Assembly (NCBI RefSeq): GCF_032854445.1
Contig: NC_088300.1
Location: forward strand, 75,261,005 to 75,325,004
DNA: 64,000 nucleotides
DNA from: Liolophura sinensis
Taxonomy: Eukaryota; Mollusca; Polyplacophora; Chitonida; Chitonidae
Direction of reading: 5' to 3'
Both the position numbers and the translations under genes were made by a program. This document shows, piece after piece, positions 53,801-63,935 of the stretch; position 1 is the first letter of the stretch; the number at the start of each line of letters is the position of its first letter. The notes below the pieces were generated by a model. That model was given only the letters and a program-made list of their open reading frames with translations, did not search any database and was not told the DNA's origin.

Positions 53801-56800
53801 AGGTTCAACTTTTTCAACATTACTGTGCAAGTGTGGTATATTACAGTTTGACGAATATTTCTTAAAGACTTCAAGAGATATTGTGATATTGAGAAATTTG
53901 TCACAAAATTTAACTTTACTGATCCCAATAACCTTGAAAACAATTGGCCAAGGTCACCAAAATTAAGCAGGGTTCTTTCAAATACAAAAATGGACATGAG
54001 GTAGAAGTTTGGTAAGTCTGGCTAAAAGCAATGAAATGTCGCATTTACAAAGATATGAGGCAATGTTTAGCTGGACAGAATGACAACACACCTAGGCCAA
54101 CTTGACCAATATGTCTGTGAGGAAATTTACATATTTACTGTGTACTATGGGGTAGAACGCCTTTGTTCTGTAATGAGAAAAAGCAGCTATATATTACCAC
54201 TCCCTTGTTGCGCCACGAGACAAAGACTACGTAATTGGCTCTCTTGGTACATAATGGATATTACATGATAGCATTCTTTCAGTTTGTTATGTAATGGGAC
54301 AGGGAAACTATTTAATAAGGCAATATTAACATGTACACTTCTGTAATAAGCCTATCCAGTATGACTCAATTGTTTTGTTATGAGACATATGAGACTTTGC
54401 AATTGGCTCTCTACGTGTGTAACTGGACATTACATAACAGGATTTTTTTGTTACATAAGCTAATAGGGGACATGGAAACTATGTATCATGTAATAAGGTT
54501 AATACCTCAAAAACTATACATTTACACAAACATATTTTAGGACAAGGGTGGATGAAAACCTCTTTTCAAAATCATTCAGATATCTAGGGATTTCCTTTAA
54601 CCCTGTATCTAACAGAGCTGCATTTACCTGTCAATCATGTAAATACAAAGTTTGACTGGCTGACTTACTTACTCATACATGTACTTATTTCACCTAAAGA
54701 TCAACATTTTTCAAGTGACATATTTTGCAAATTCTACTTGTTACTTCTGAAGTTTGCTTAGTTGCTTATAAGAAAAACTTTACCTATAACATCGAAAGTA
54801 TCAGTTTAAGGCTTTTGTGTACCTCTCAAAGTGCATTTTTACATAAGAAAAAACTGGAAATAAAATAAAAGTAAAATTTTTTACTCATTTTACTTCTTTT
54901 ATTATTGTGTTTTTTTTTTGACAATGATGAGGTTGGAACAAACAAATGACATATACGCCTGGGAATACAAATGTTACTAGGTGAAGTATACAATTTAGAT
55001 CCACGTAATTCACATCCAAAAAGAAAAGCAAACAAGACCTTTCTCAAAAAATATAATACAACCATTAAACTGAAGTGTCAGGTGAATTTTTTGATGTTTG
55101 TACACTGTATGTGTTTCAACAAAATGAAACAAAGGATTGACATGTCATGATTTCATGTATATGTTAAAACATGAGATAAGTATAATGTATTGTGTACAGT
55201 AACACAACCATATCTGAGAATATAGAGTTTAACGTGCAGCTGTCATCTCTATTCTCATCTAGATCACATACATGGGGCATGAACAGGCTGAACAGGCCAT
55301 GGTCAGTCCATCAAGTGGCTGTAATTTTCTTCTCTAGAGAGAAGCCCTTGTCAATTGAGGGCCATAAGCTATAAGATCATGTGCCTGCCATGAGCTTACT
55401 CAGTGTATATCACAACTGGAGCAGCCTGCAAATGGGGGTGCTATAAATAGATGAGGGAGGGTCATATACAGGTCAGCCACTACAGCAGTAACTGTAATGT
55501 AAACAAAGACAGTAATGCAGGCTAAGATGTTGTAACAGTCACCTACACCCTGACAGAGGAGGTAACAATGAGCTCCTTCACCCAGGCAGCAGCCACACCC
55601 CTCCATCATCCAAAACATGTCACACCACAGCAAAACTAGCATTGTAATACACCACTCATCCCCTTTACTACACCAACACCATCAGCCTGGGAAAACTCTG
55701 ACAATAATTCTTCCACTGGGCAATTAATGTTACACTCAATTCATTAATAACCAATTTACCATGTTTACAGTTGAATGAATACAACATTAAAAAAACCAAA
55801 ACAAAAAAAACACAGCCTACAATAAGATCTTCTTACAATCCCTTCACAACATCAGTCTGGCACATGTGAAAAATCAATAATGACAAATTGCATGTCAAGT
55901 ATCAGTATTAGTAAATGTAGCCAGAAGGCCTGACGTGAAACAATGCATGATGTACTAATGCTGGGAAATAATACAGACACATAACATATTCTACATAACA
56001 AACATCAGCACAGCAGTCTAAACAATGTTACTTTCAAAAGAAAACAAATGATCCAAGAAGGACAAAAACAGAAAGAAAAGGCAGCTCATGGGAAAATAAA
56101 TTTCATGTATAATAAATGCACATGTTGATATAATTTAGTCATACAAATATCGTTTGTATCTATTAAATGTTACAGTATATTAACTGGGCAGTAGTGTGTG
56201 CAACAGCGAGAAGGATAGATCTGGCACTGAATAGCCTAATCCACTGGAGAAGAACCAAGCCTTTTGTCAGTGCAACTGACAGTAATGAATTCAGATATGA
56301 CTGTGAACTTGGACAGCAGGCTTGATGATGACAAAGATAGACTGGCCTTAGAATGACCTCCCTTAACCAGGCCTACTTCTGACCACTGATAAACATCAAA
56401 GCCTAGATACCTTGGCTGTGAATATATCTGACCAGTTTTTCCACTTCACAGGCCACTAACAGCAACCTGCTGTCAATATCTTGCAGTTATAAAGAAACAC
56501 AGGCCTCCAAAGCACTTTCCCTTTAGCATTCATTCAAAACTCATTAATTAATGTGTACTCAATTCAGATCTGGTAATAAAAAACATAAATTAATACCCTG
56601 CTCTAGTGACCACAACACCACCATGGCCAACACATACAAGCTGATGAACACAAAACACATCTAACTCAACCTTTAGAGAGGTACTCTACACCTGAATTGC
56701 TAGGACATCAGAGGTGCAGGTTCAAACCCAGCCTTAGACAGAAGATTTGTAGATTCCCCAGCTCTCAGAGTCTGAGAGGCTTTGATAACAACAACTGCTT

Positions 56801-59800
56801 CATGACTATGATATTGCCATTTGTGCAGCCTAACTTTCACTGAAGAAAACTTATCCTTGACTAATATGGTATGTATATTTGTATGTCTATAGGTTAAATC
56901 TGGGCAAGTTTGTCAGTAACTTATCCCAGGCACTTGGGTTTCCTCCACAAATACCAGTGACTGGCATTGTATAACTAACTAACAAGCGAAAAAATGCATA
57001 GCGGTATTATTTGTTTAAAACGAAAGTCAAACATAGACATAAAATTAGTGTGGGTTTCAGGTGGCAAAAACAACTGATTGCAATTAATTCATTTATAAAA
57101 ATTAATTCAGTTATAATTTTCAAATACATGTATATATGGTAAATAATTTCAAAAATAAAAAATGCTTTCTTAAAGCTCAATTAATGTCATACAATACTAA
57201 CTCTGGTGCTGAAAATTGCTTTTTCCTCCTACCTTCCAATCTAACCTCAAACACCTTTATAATGTCAATAGAAGTCACAGGATAATCTGGATAAACTTTG
57301 ACCTCTATACCATGGTTTTCAGTAGTCTTTCAGTTTACCATTTTTATCATTTTACCTTTCTTTTCACATTTACAAGGTGTACATGTTTATATCATGTTAG
57401 AAATAAGTCAACCAATTTACATGTCACTAAATTAAAACAATACTGCCTTGTGAAAAATAACAATGTACTTTATGCTGTCCTGAAAAAAGTTTTAGCTTTA
57501 TTGTGTTAGATTCTTGACATGCATAATATGCATGCCATTCATCCATGCTTACAAACCCATGCAGCTGAAGTGTACGAAAGTTCACACAGCATTTCTACTT
57601 CAAACAATAACAACAAATCCATATACAGGTATGTTCAGCTTGACAATGACTTTTACTTTCACTTTTAAGGTGTATTATCCACCGGTAGATTGTATTAAGC
57701 ATTCCATAAAAACATACTTAAAGGAAAAGACAACACCAGGCCAAATGTATATATGCAACAATAAGGATTCCAAAGAAGGTTATAAAGCATGTCTATTGTA
57801 AATGACCTAAAGTTTCGCCCTGGGACTTGGAAAATGTATCCCAGGATTCACTGCGGTGATTGTGGTTGTTACTGACTGGGTGCTGCAGGAGAGCATCAGG
57901 GGTGGTCAGGGGATTTTAAGGACAGTTCAAGAACGAAATAAACAAGCTCACGCTTCACTGAGTAGTTAGTCTCTGCTCCTACCACCAACAGTTCCTGTTT
58001 TTCTCAGTTTTAATCACAATGATTTTAGTACAAGCACTTCGCAACAGGTTGATTGTTTTATTATCGTTATTTTGTGATATATGGGAATTTGGGAGAAAAC
58101 TCTGTGGATATTAAGCGTGACAACCCAGTACCTTTACCCATGTGGAGAGTCATGTCAAATATCAGTTTTTAAATTGCAGGGCTCTCCGTATACAAAGCTG
58201 TTGCAAAATTTAACATAGCGCAAATCAATACTTGCAAATGAGGCCAAACGGGAGACGAGATGATGTCAAATTGCGATCAAAGTGACACTTACACATGTGT
58301 GTTTGCACCGCTGCACAGGACTTCAACCACAGAACTCAAAATTTCCACATCTCTACCTTAAAATCACGTATCTTATCTTATCACAAATCTGATCTGTCAC
58401 TGGCAACACGAGAATCAGGTCTGGGCAAAAGTGTGTACAGGAAATCATAAAACATTTTTTTTTATAAAGCCAGTGGCGGTGTTGTGCGAACTCCTAATGT
58501 GATAACAACTCTAAATGTCATCTAGCCGCCAACTCAGATTGTGCGAAGGCAAACTACAGTAACTCACGTGCGAAGTTTTCATGATTTTGCACACTGAGAA
58601 AAACAAAATTGTCACGATATCATCAATTTAACCAATCCGGGAAAAATTTGTTTCTACAACCCTAAATCGCAGGTGTTTATACAGATATTACATGAACTAT
58701 GTTCCTCCTCTTAGCTACACTGCGTTTCCGGTTGCTGCAACATGGCTTGTAAGACTGCAGACTATAAAATAACAGTTTCAAAACACCTTAGAAATAAATC
58801 ACTGGGGTATTTAGGTCCGTTTCTCTTAACTTAGAAATATCTTCCAAATCTGAATATGTAAATTATCCAGCTGCATTTGGCCAACTTATCCGGACCAAAC
58901 TTCAACAACAAGTAAGCTACAGATCCTGACAATGTTAGTTAGATCATGCTTTCTACGTGCAAGTTCTTTTGGATCACATTAAAATACTACACACTACCGG
59001 ATGCAGGCAAAAATCGCTCCGGCCATGTTATAGGCTTGCGTAGCCACCCGTTCGGGCAGCCACTATTCCTCGATACCCATTTTCTCCTTTACAAATAAAT
59101 TCAACAAAAAATGGATGTCACGTGTTACCCTTTCACTCTTCTGTTGTTGTTGTTAACTCGACAAACGTGCCTTTGCCACAAAAGAGTTCCGCCACAGGGT
59201 GGGTAAGTCTTTTGTGTTCTCCGTGACTCGGTTCCTTGTCCTTATCGTAACTATGATGCATACATCCAGAACGAGAAGCCAGAACAGGAGAGTTTGTATT
59301 TTTAACATCTAATCCGTTGCTAGCGAGAAGCTGCAATATTGTGGCGTTTTTTAACGCACATTGCTCCGAAAAATCCAAACAAAGGTAAAGCTACCGGTTC
59401 TCTATCATCTGATCACAATAGGTTGTATGACAATAGTTCAGTTAAATTGAACGTTGAAGTCTGTTTTCAACAATGTCTGATAATCAATTCGGAATGTATG
59501 CACATTGTGGAATGAAATTGGCTGTTAAATCCACTTCAAAACAGCGGCACATGCCATTTCTGGTGGCGTCTTTTCGATCACTCCTGTAAGTTTCAATCAA
59601 TTTCAGACTAGTTATATGCAGGGAACCTGATAAAGCATCGACTTTCTTCTTTTCTATATCGCAGTGTTCACTCACGATGAATTGGGTGCATCCAAAATTT
59701 GGATTGTATCTGAGGCCACAGGCAGAAAACATGGATAACGAAGCAGATGTGCACATGATATCTGCAAGTCTTGACTGAAACCTTTAGAATCGACTGACTC

Positions 59801-61929
59801 GGCAAATTGTTCTTTCTATTCTACGTCCATGATGACCGACTGACTGGGCAAACTGTTCTTTCTATTCTACGTCCATGATGACCGACTGACTCGGCAAACT
59901 GTTCTTTCTATTCTACGTTCGTGATGACCGACTGACTGGGCAAACTGTTCTTTCTATTCTACGTCTATGATGACCGACTGACTCGGCAAATTGTTCTTTC
60001 TATTCTACGTCCATGATGACCGACTGACTTGGCAAACTGTTCTTTCTATTCTACGTCCATGATGACCGATTGACTCGGCAAACTGTTCTTTCTATTCTAC
60101 GTCCATGATGACCGACTGACTCGGCAAACTGTTCTTTCTATTCTACGTCCATGATGACCGACTGACTGGGCAAACTGTTCTTTCTATTCTACATCCATGA
60201 TGACCGACTGACTGGGCAAACTGTTCTTTCTATTCTACGTCCGTGATGACCGACTGTCCATGATGACCGACTGACTGGGCAAACTGTTCTTTCAATTCTA
60301 CGTCCATGATGACCAACTGACTGGGCAAACTGTTCTTTCTATTCTACGTCCATGATGACTGACTGACTGGGCAAACTGTTCTTTCTATTCTACGTCCATG
60401 ATGACCGATTGACTGGGCAAACTGTTCTTTCTATTCTACATCTGTGATGACCGACTGACTGGGCAAACTGTTCTTTCTATTCTACGTCCGTGATGACTGA
60501 ATGTCTCGGCAAACTGTTCTTTCTATTCTACGTCCATGATGACTGACCGACTCGGCAAACTGTTCTTTCTATTCTACGCCCATGATGACCGACTGACTGG
60601 GCAAACTGTTCTTTCTATTCTACGTCCGTGATGACCGACTGTCCATGATGACCGACTGACTGGGCAAACTGTTCTTTCAATTCTACGTCCATGATGACCA
60701 ACTGACTGGGCAAACTGTTCTTTCTATTCTACGTCTGTGATGACCGACTGACTCGGCAAACTGTTCTTTCTATTCTACGTCCGTGATGACCGAATGACTC
60801 GGCAAACTGTTCTTTCTATTCTACGTCCATGATGACCAATGAAATCATCAGTAGTTGTCATTTAAGACTGTTTTGGTGGTCTTTCCTTGTCAGGTTGACT
60901 TCCCTATCTTTTGGCACGGGGTTGTAAGATTTGAGTACTTCAGACTTGCCATGACTGCACACATTCTGATGAGGGAGAAGGAAATATTTCTGTGGATTTC
61001 AACAACATTTCCACTTAGGAATGGATTCACACTTGCGGGAATGGTAATAAAGGTCCTATTCATTTTAATGTACAACAGAAATTGGCGTGTGAAGTAATTT
61101 CAAAGTGGATTTTTCACTTCGTTCCCGCAAAGTGCCTTGCAGAATGGACCTACCAGGCTTTTTAATTCAACAATTAAACGTTGAGGAAGGTAAATATTAG
61201 AAATTGTTGAAAATTATAGACCTCAGCATTTACTTCAATTGAACTAGTATCACCAGGCCAGGAAAATGATCAGTTCATAAAATATATGTTGTACTTGTGC
61301 TTCATTGTGTCATCCATTCCGCAGAAATATTTGGCTCTATCATCAAACTGTCAAGGTAGATTAAGGCTATTACCTGCCCTTTCGAGTGAGGGGAGGCTGA
61401 CTTGAGGTGCAGGCTGCCCTGATGGCAGACACCAAAAAAAAAATTAAGTTACACCACTATGTGCATACCTCTATCATGCAATTACAACATTACACCATGC
61501 TTTTAAAATCCTTCTATTGTATAGTAAATACACCAGATAGCCTAAAAAGTAGAGTAATGAGCCTACAAACCACCAGACCCTATTGCACATAAACATGTAT
61601 GTGCACACCTCAATCAGTGTATTTACAACATTGCCTCATGTTTTTAACATCTAGTTTTAGAGATTAAGTACAGCAAAGAATACACAGTTACAGGCCCCTC
61701 TATATTGCATTCCCCACAGTACATCATGTTGTCAAATCCTCCTTGTTGCACTATAGATGCTGCAATCAATCTATCAGGTTCAATTATTCCTTTGACCTAC
61801 TTGTAACTTATGTATATGGACGTTCACAGCACATTGAGATCATTACATCAAGTTACATTTGTACTCACCTCGACAGTAATCATAAAACATTGATACGTGT
61901 GTGGAGACTGGAGGTTTTCTGTCCGCCAT
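41598..61929 (-). CDS. E78: Ecdysone-induced protein 78-like nuclear receptor (NR1E/E78), eight coding exons
   Basis: This is a ligand-regulated-type nuclear transcription factor. Exons on the minus strand are 61929-61869, 49429-49308, 49070-48929, 47406-47198, 45544-45403, 45101-44938, 42583-42478 and 41869-41598. They join in phase to 1218 bases (405 residues plus TGA). The DNA-binding domain has first-finger cysteines C40, C43, C57, C60 (P-box CEGCKG) and second-finger C76, C82, C92, C95, followed by the basic extension [13 protein letters not shown]. The ligand-binding domain carries the signature [16 protein letters not shown] (220-235) and an AF-2 core [10 protein letters not shown] (387-396). 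The finger residues [14 protein letters not shown] and [20 protein letters not shown] match what is known of arthropod E78 better than E75 or Rev-erb. E78 belongs to the ecdysone-cascade receptors, but its ligand is not established and its role here is inferred. Unlike vertebrate Rev-erb, it keeps an AF-2 helix. The family call is firm; exon 1 is less so. Confidence 0.9.
42231..42332 (-). mobile_element. SINE (family A) 3' fragment in E78 intron 7, 12-bp target-site duplication
   Basis: The reverse family A tail and body run from (TTTA)n to GTGGGAGGAAACCGGGCACA. TTGAAAACATGT at 42219-42230 is repeated exactly at 42333-42344. Confidence 0.9.
42478..42583 (-). CDS. E78: E78 coding exon 7: ligand-binding domain helices 7-9 region
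   Basis: Residues 281-315 plus one base. It encodes [20 protein letters not shown] and then [15 protein letters not shown], a typical NR1 helix 7-9 segment in which helix 8 carries the (D/E)xEIxLF motif. The acceptor is gtttcag and the donor CAG|gtaagt, phase 1. Confidence 0.92.
42690..44110. repeat. Scattered 'cagatatatc...cttgcacc' repeats in E78 intron 6
   Basis: Degenerate units built on GCAGATATATCATCACTTGC, ACCTCACCACATTAACTCC and similar occur in two clusters (about 42690-42970 and 43800-44110) separated by non-repetitive intron. They have no coding role. Confidence 0.65.
44583..44937 (-). repeat. Three tandem 115-bp copies related to the 3' end of E78 exon 6
   Basis: Units start at 44583, 44698 and 44813 (period 115), and a fourth register at 44929 runs into the functional exon 6. 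On the minus strand each unit reads VYRNGIIIH(E/K)DEISVICS, aligned to [18 protein letters not shown] at the exon end. NG, IH, DE and the terminal Ser are shared and many changes are conservative. Copies 2 and 3 have a TAG just before VYRNG; copy 1 is open through [18 protein letters not shown]. The donor GT is retained, but the following bases (gtttta) are poor. Confidence 0.85.
44938..45101 (-). CDS. E78: E78 coding exon 6: ligand-binding domain helices 4-5 and beta-turn
   Basis: Residues 226-280. It starts [20 protein letters not shown], the helix 3-5 signature that forms the coactivator groove, and runs on through WLTRMSRMF to [16 protein letters not shown]. The acceptor is tttggcag and the donor TCA|gtaagt. 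The 3' portion of this exon has three diverged tandem copies immediately downstream in the intron (44583-44928). Confidence 0.92.
45403..45544 (-). CDS. E78: E78 coding exon 5: ligand-binding domain helix 3 region
   Basis: Residues 179-225 plus one base. It encodes a Ser/Thr-rich stretch followed by [20 protein letters not shown] and FAKRVP, the helix 3 part of the NR ligand-binding signature. The acceptor is tatttcag and the donor CCAG|gtaagt (phase 1). The reading frame continues in phase from exon 4 and into exon 6. Confidence 0.92.
45671..45828 (-). mobile_element. SINE (family A) fragment in E78 intron 4
   Basis: Reverse tail (GATTGATTGGTGTTTTATGT), ACCCAAGAATATTTCACTTA and body through GAAGCCAGCATGAGCTGG. 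It is more diverged than other copies and lies about 125 bases upstream of exon 5. Confidence 0.85.
45829..46520. other. E78 intron 4 DNA, nothing recognised
   Basis: No exon or element supported; a frame at 46138-46344 shows no family signature. Confidence 0.35.
46521..46801 (-). mobile_element. Full-length SINE (family A) in E78 intron 4, 10-bp target-site duplication
   Basis: On the minus strand it begins GGGGCCCCGTGACTGAGGTG, carries the tRNA-like promoter region and the conserved body, and ends in the (AATA)n tail. CAAGAATCAT at 46511-46520 is repeated exactly at 46802-46811. Confidence 0.9.
46954..47158 (-). mobile_element. Diverged SINE (family A) in E78 intron 4
   Basis: On the minus strand it begins GGGGCCTCCGTGGCCACCGT and GGTTAGCATG, has a body resembling the other copies, and ends at GAATATTTCACTTATTCC on the + strand. 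It ends 40 bases from the exon 4 donor and lacks an evident tail. Confidence 0.8.
47198..47406 (-). CDS. E78: E78 coding exon 4: C-terminal extension and hinge
   Basis: Residues 109-178. It begins with the split Ser and the basic extension [12 protein letters not shown], which in NR1D/NR1E receptors contacts the A/T-rich bases 5' of the half-site. A polar hinge follows, then the predicted start of the ligand-binding domain ([19 protein letters not shown], then [12 protein letters not shown]). The acceptor is gtttttcag and the donor TTG|gtgagt. A SINE remnant (46954-47158) lies just downstream in the intron. Confidence 0.92.
48929..49070 (-). CDS. E78: E78 coding exon 3: second zinc finger
   Basis: Residues 62-108 plus one base. 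It reads [20 protein letters not shown] and then [19 protein letters not shown], so the recognition-helix end and the whole second finger are present, with five residues between C76 and C82. It ends with AVGMSRD. The acceptor is ttttacag and the donor T|gtgagt. No residue essential for zinc binding is missing. Confidence 0.94.
49308..49429 (-). CDS. E78: E78 coding exon 2: first zinc finger
   Basis: Residues 21-61. After a short acidic/polar linker it encodes the first zinc finger [20 protein letters not shown] followed by CK. The acceptor is tatatttcag and the donor AAG|gtaaga. The exon break between CEGCK and GFF is the classical position inside nuclear-receptor DNA-binding domains. The P-box fixes the half-site preference to the AGGTCA type, as known for NR1 receptors. 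Confidence 0.93.
49761..50003 (+). mobile_element. SINE (family A) with intact tRNA-like head, E78 intron 1
   Basis: The head GCTGCCTCCGTGGCTCAGTTGG has an A-box-like TGGCTCAGTTGG, and GAGTTCAAATCC is B-box-like, so RNA polymerase III promoter elements are visible. The family A body and ATAAGTGAAATATTCTTGAG tail follow. It lies antisense to E78, about 330 bases upstream of exon 2. Confidence 0.88.
50004..53059 (-). other. E78 intron 1, left part, nothing recognised
   Basis: A/C-biased intronic DNA. Open frames (for example 52326-52517) lack splice sites in the required phase. Confidence 0.4.
53060..53384 (-). mobile_element. tRNA-derived SINE (family B, tRNA-Pro-like head) with 13-bp target-site duplication
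   Basis: On the minus strand the head contains CTAGCACAGTTGGTAGAGCG (A-box-like) and CACTTCGGGAGCGG, like a proline anticodon arm (CGG anticodon), followed by a B-box-like GGTAGATCCAGGGTC. The tail is the reverse of GGTTTAACGTCGTACGTAAC. AAATTTGCCAGGA (53047-53059) and AAATTTGCGAGGA (53385-53397) are near-identical flanks. Confidence 0.85.
53398..59132 (-). other. E78 intron 1, middle part, nothing recognised
   Basis: A/C-biased intronic DNA on the + strand with no supported exon. From about 58.1 kb the composition becomes more balanced. Confidence 0.4.
59133..59390 (-). other. Open frame within E78 intron 1, possible alternative 5' exon
   Basis: About 80 codons are open on the minus strand, ending TGA at 59133. 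The frame has mixed composition (for example [20 protein letters not shown]). There is no ATG at its upstream end; the first in-frame ATG is internal ([10 protein letters not shown]). No donor in phase 1 precedes the stop, so it cannot splice directly to exon 2. It lies in a more GC-balanced stretch and could be part of an alternative transcript or chance. Confidence 0.2.
59790..60838. repeat. 46-bp minisatellite, about 22 copies, E78 intron 1
   Basis: The unit is GACTGACTGGGCAAACTGTT, CTTTCTATTCTACGTCCATG, ATGACC. Copies alternate at a few fixed positions (ACTGGG/ACTCGG, TCCATG/TCCGTG). A truncated unit (CCGACTGTCCATGATGACC) occurs twice, at about 60247 and 60635, indicating a higher-order duplication of about 390 bp. 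Confidence 0.95.
60839..61868 (-). other. E78 intron 1, right part, nothing recognised
   Basis: Intronic DNA between the minisatellite and exon 1; no exon supported. Confidence 0.4.
61869..61929 (-). CDS. E78: E78 coding exon 1 (start codon exon)
   Basis: The exon encodes 20 residues beginning [20 protein letters not shown] plus one base of the next codon. The ATG (61929-61927) sits in a strong Kozak context (gaccATGG), and the exon ends at a consensus donor (G|gtgagt). It ends in phase 1, and the zinc-finger exon begins with the two bases AA, so the junction codon is GAA (Glu). This start was chosen because no other upstream open frame near a donor fits that phase. Upstream 5' UTR exons, or a different first exon, cannot be excluded. 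Confidence 0.6.
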
Positions 61930-62995
61930 GGTCATTACGGAGTACACAGTCACGTGCAAGTAGCAATGAGGACATGAAAGCTAGAGTCATCAAAATCATT
62001 CCCTAACCAGCAGGTATATTACTTCATATGTTCCAATGTCTATTTATGACATCTGCCAGAGCTCAGGTGAAAGCTCTTTACCTCTCCGCTCACCACAGGA
62101 TCCTGATCGCCCAAGCTCCCTTTTACACTGACTTCACTTCTATCCTATTACTCTCCCCATCAATTACAACCACAGATAAATGGCAACATCACTAGTGGGG
62201 CATCATCTGACACATCAGCGGGGATTCTATAGATACAGCACTGGCTGAGCTCTGGCATGGAACAGATCATGTTAATAAGGCTTGATCAGGCCATCATTAG
62301 ATCTGAGAGAAACCATCTCAGCTGGCCGGCTTTTTACATGGCATGATTTCAGATTTTCATGTATCATGAGGAATTTACCACAGATAAGTTCAACTAATAT
62401 GACAAACAAAAAATACAACATGTACGTGCAATGCTATCAATAATACGGTCTGCTTACTGTAGCCCATAATTGCATCCCAAATCACATACATGTATCAACT
62501 GTGTGGCATTATGTCAATCTCCTTCAGATTCCACAGTAAGAATCTTCTAGCCTGCATAAAGTTGTGTTATCATCTTTACTACATAACACTACAGTCTTAG
62601 CAAGTTAACACTTGAATTGATCTGTATTTTCTGAGAAATCAAATGCTTTGTATGAATGCTGAAATGTTTTTACACATGCATCTACATACAATATGTACAT
62701 GTACAATGTATATGTAGGTTGTTAAAACTCTTTAACTAGTTTAAGTGCTGCAGGTATCAGACAGGTGTCCCTCATGCACTGTGAGTCACACACATGTACA
62801 TGGTGGGAGGACTAAACTGCTTTCAGGACACACGTCGCCAAACAGCAGACACACAATGTACCTGTTAGATGAAGCGCAACCTGTAAACTACACCTGTACA
62901 CACGTTCACTGGAAGTTATATGAAACATCCTTCAGCAGAAATACGTGTGCTTAGGCCTTTCTAATGACACATACAAGTTAGCTACTAATATTGGG
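61930..62995 (-). other. E78 upstream region (5' UTR or promoter flank), nothing specific recognised
   Basis: No TATA box or further exon can be assigned. The transcription start may lie here or outside the window. Confidence 0.35.
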
Positions 62996-63183
62996 AGGTG
63001 GTTCCACAAAGCCATTTCTGACACGAGTCAAAATTTAAAACCTTGTCACAAAGCTTTGTTTTGGGAACTTGAAAAGATGAGGTGGTCAAAACTTCAATTT
63101 CAAGAGCTCAAAAATAAGTTCTAAAATCAAAAATCTCAAATTTGACACAACTCAGAAACATTAGCTTTGTAGAATCAGCTCCT
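62996..63183. mobile_element. Putative fold-back element (TTCCACAAAGC ends)
   Basis: GTGGTTCCACAAAGCCATTT followed by CTGACACGAGTCAAA at the left is the approximate inverse of TTTGACACAACTCAGAAACA followed by TTAGCTTTGTAGAATCAGC at the right. No coding capacity. The CACAAAG ends recall the elements at 6353 and 12425. Confidence 0.5.
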
Positions 63184-63350
63184 TGTTACATTGCAATAGA
63201 ACGGCAACCTTCACTTTGTAATATACTCTGTCAATTTAAAAACACCTATTTGCCTCCATGTACTTCAGAATCCCAATCAAATCCAATCAAGACAGATCAC
63301 ATTACATTCTGTAGAACGAGGATGAAAAGCTTTTACTGGTGAAGACTACA

Positions 63351-63935
63351 TGTATACATGGCGGCTTGTGTATTTGTGTTTTATATGTGTGCCACAGAGA
63401 ACGCTCAACACAACACACATACATGTATACATGGAGGCTTGTGTATTAGTGTTTTATATGTGTGCCACAGAGAACACTCAACACAACACACATACATGTA
63501 TACATGGAGGCTTGTGTATTTGTGTTTTATGTGTGCCACAGAGAACGCTCAACATACCACACATACATGTATACATGGAGGCTTGTGTATTTGTGTTTTA
63601 TATGTGTGCCACAGAGAACGCTCAACACAACACACATACATGTATACATGGTGGCTTGTGTATTTGTGTTTTATATGTGTGCCACAGAGAGCGCTCAACA
63701 CAACAGACATACATGTATACATGGCAGCTTGAGTATTTGTGTTTTATATGTGTGCCACAGAGAACGCTCAACATACCACACATACATGTATACATGGCGG
63801 CTTGTGTATTAGTGTTTTATATGTGTGCCACAGAGAACGCTCAACACAACACACATACATGTATACATGGCAGCTTGAGTATTTGTTTTTACATGTGCCA
63901 CAGAGAACGCTGAACTTAACATACATACATGTATT
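63351..63935. repeat. 73-bp tandem repeat, about 8 copies, upstream of E78
   Basis: The unit contains TGTATACATGGCGGCTTGTG, TATTTGTGTTTTATATGTGT, GCCACAGAGAACGCTCAACA, CAACACACATACA. Small indels (71-73 bp) shift frames between units, so the open frames over it are repeat by-products. Confidence 0.95.

Noticed and set aside
59790-60838. CRISPR-like array
   Set aside because: Direct tandem repeats without unique spacers, in an animal intron; it is a minisatellite.
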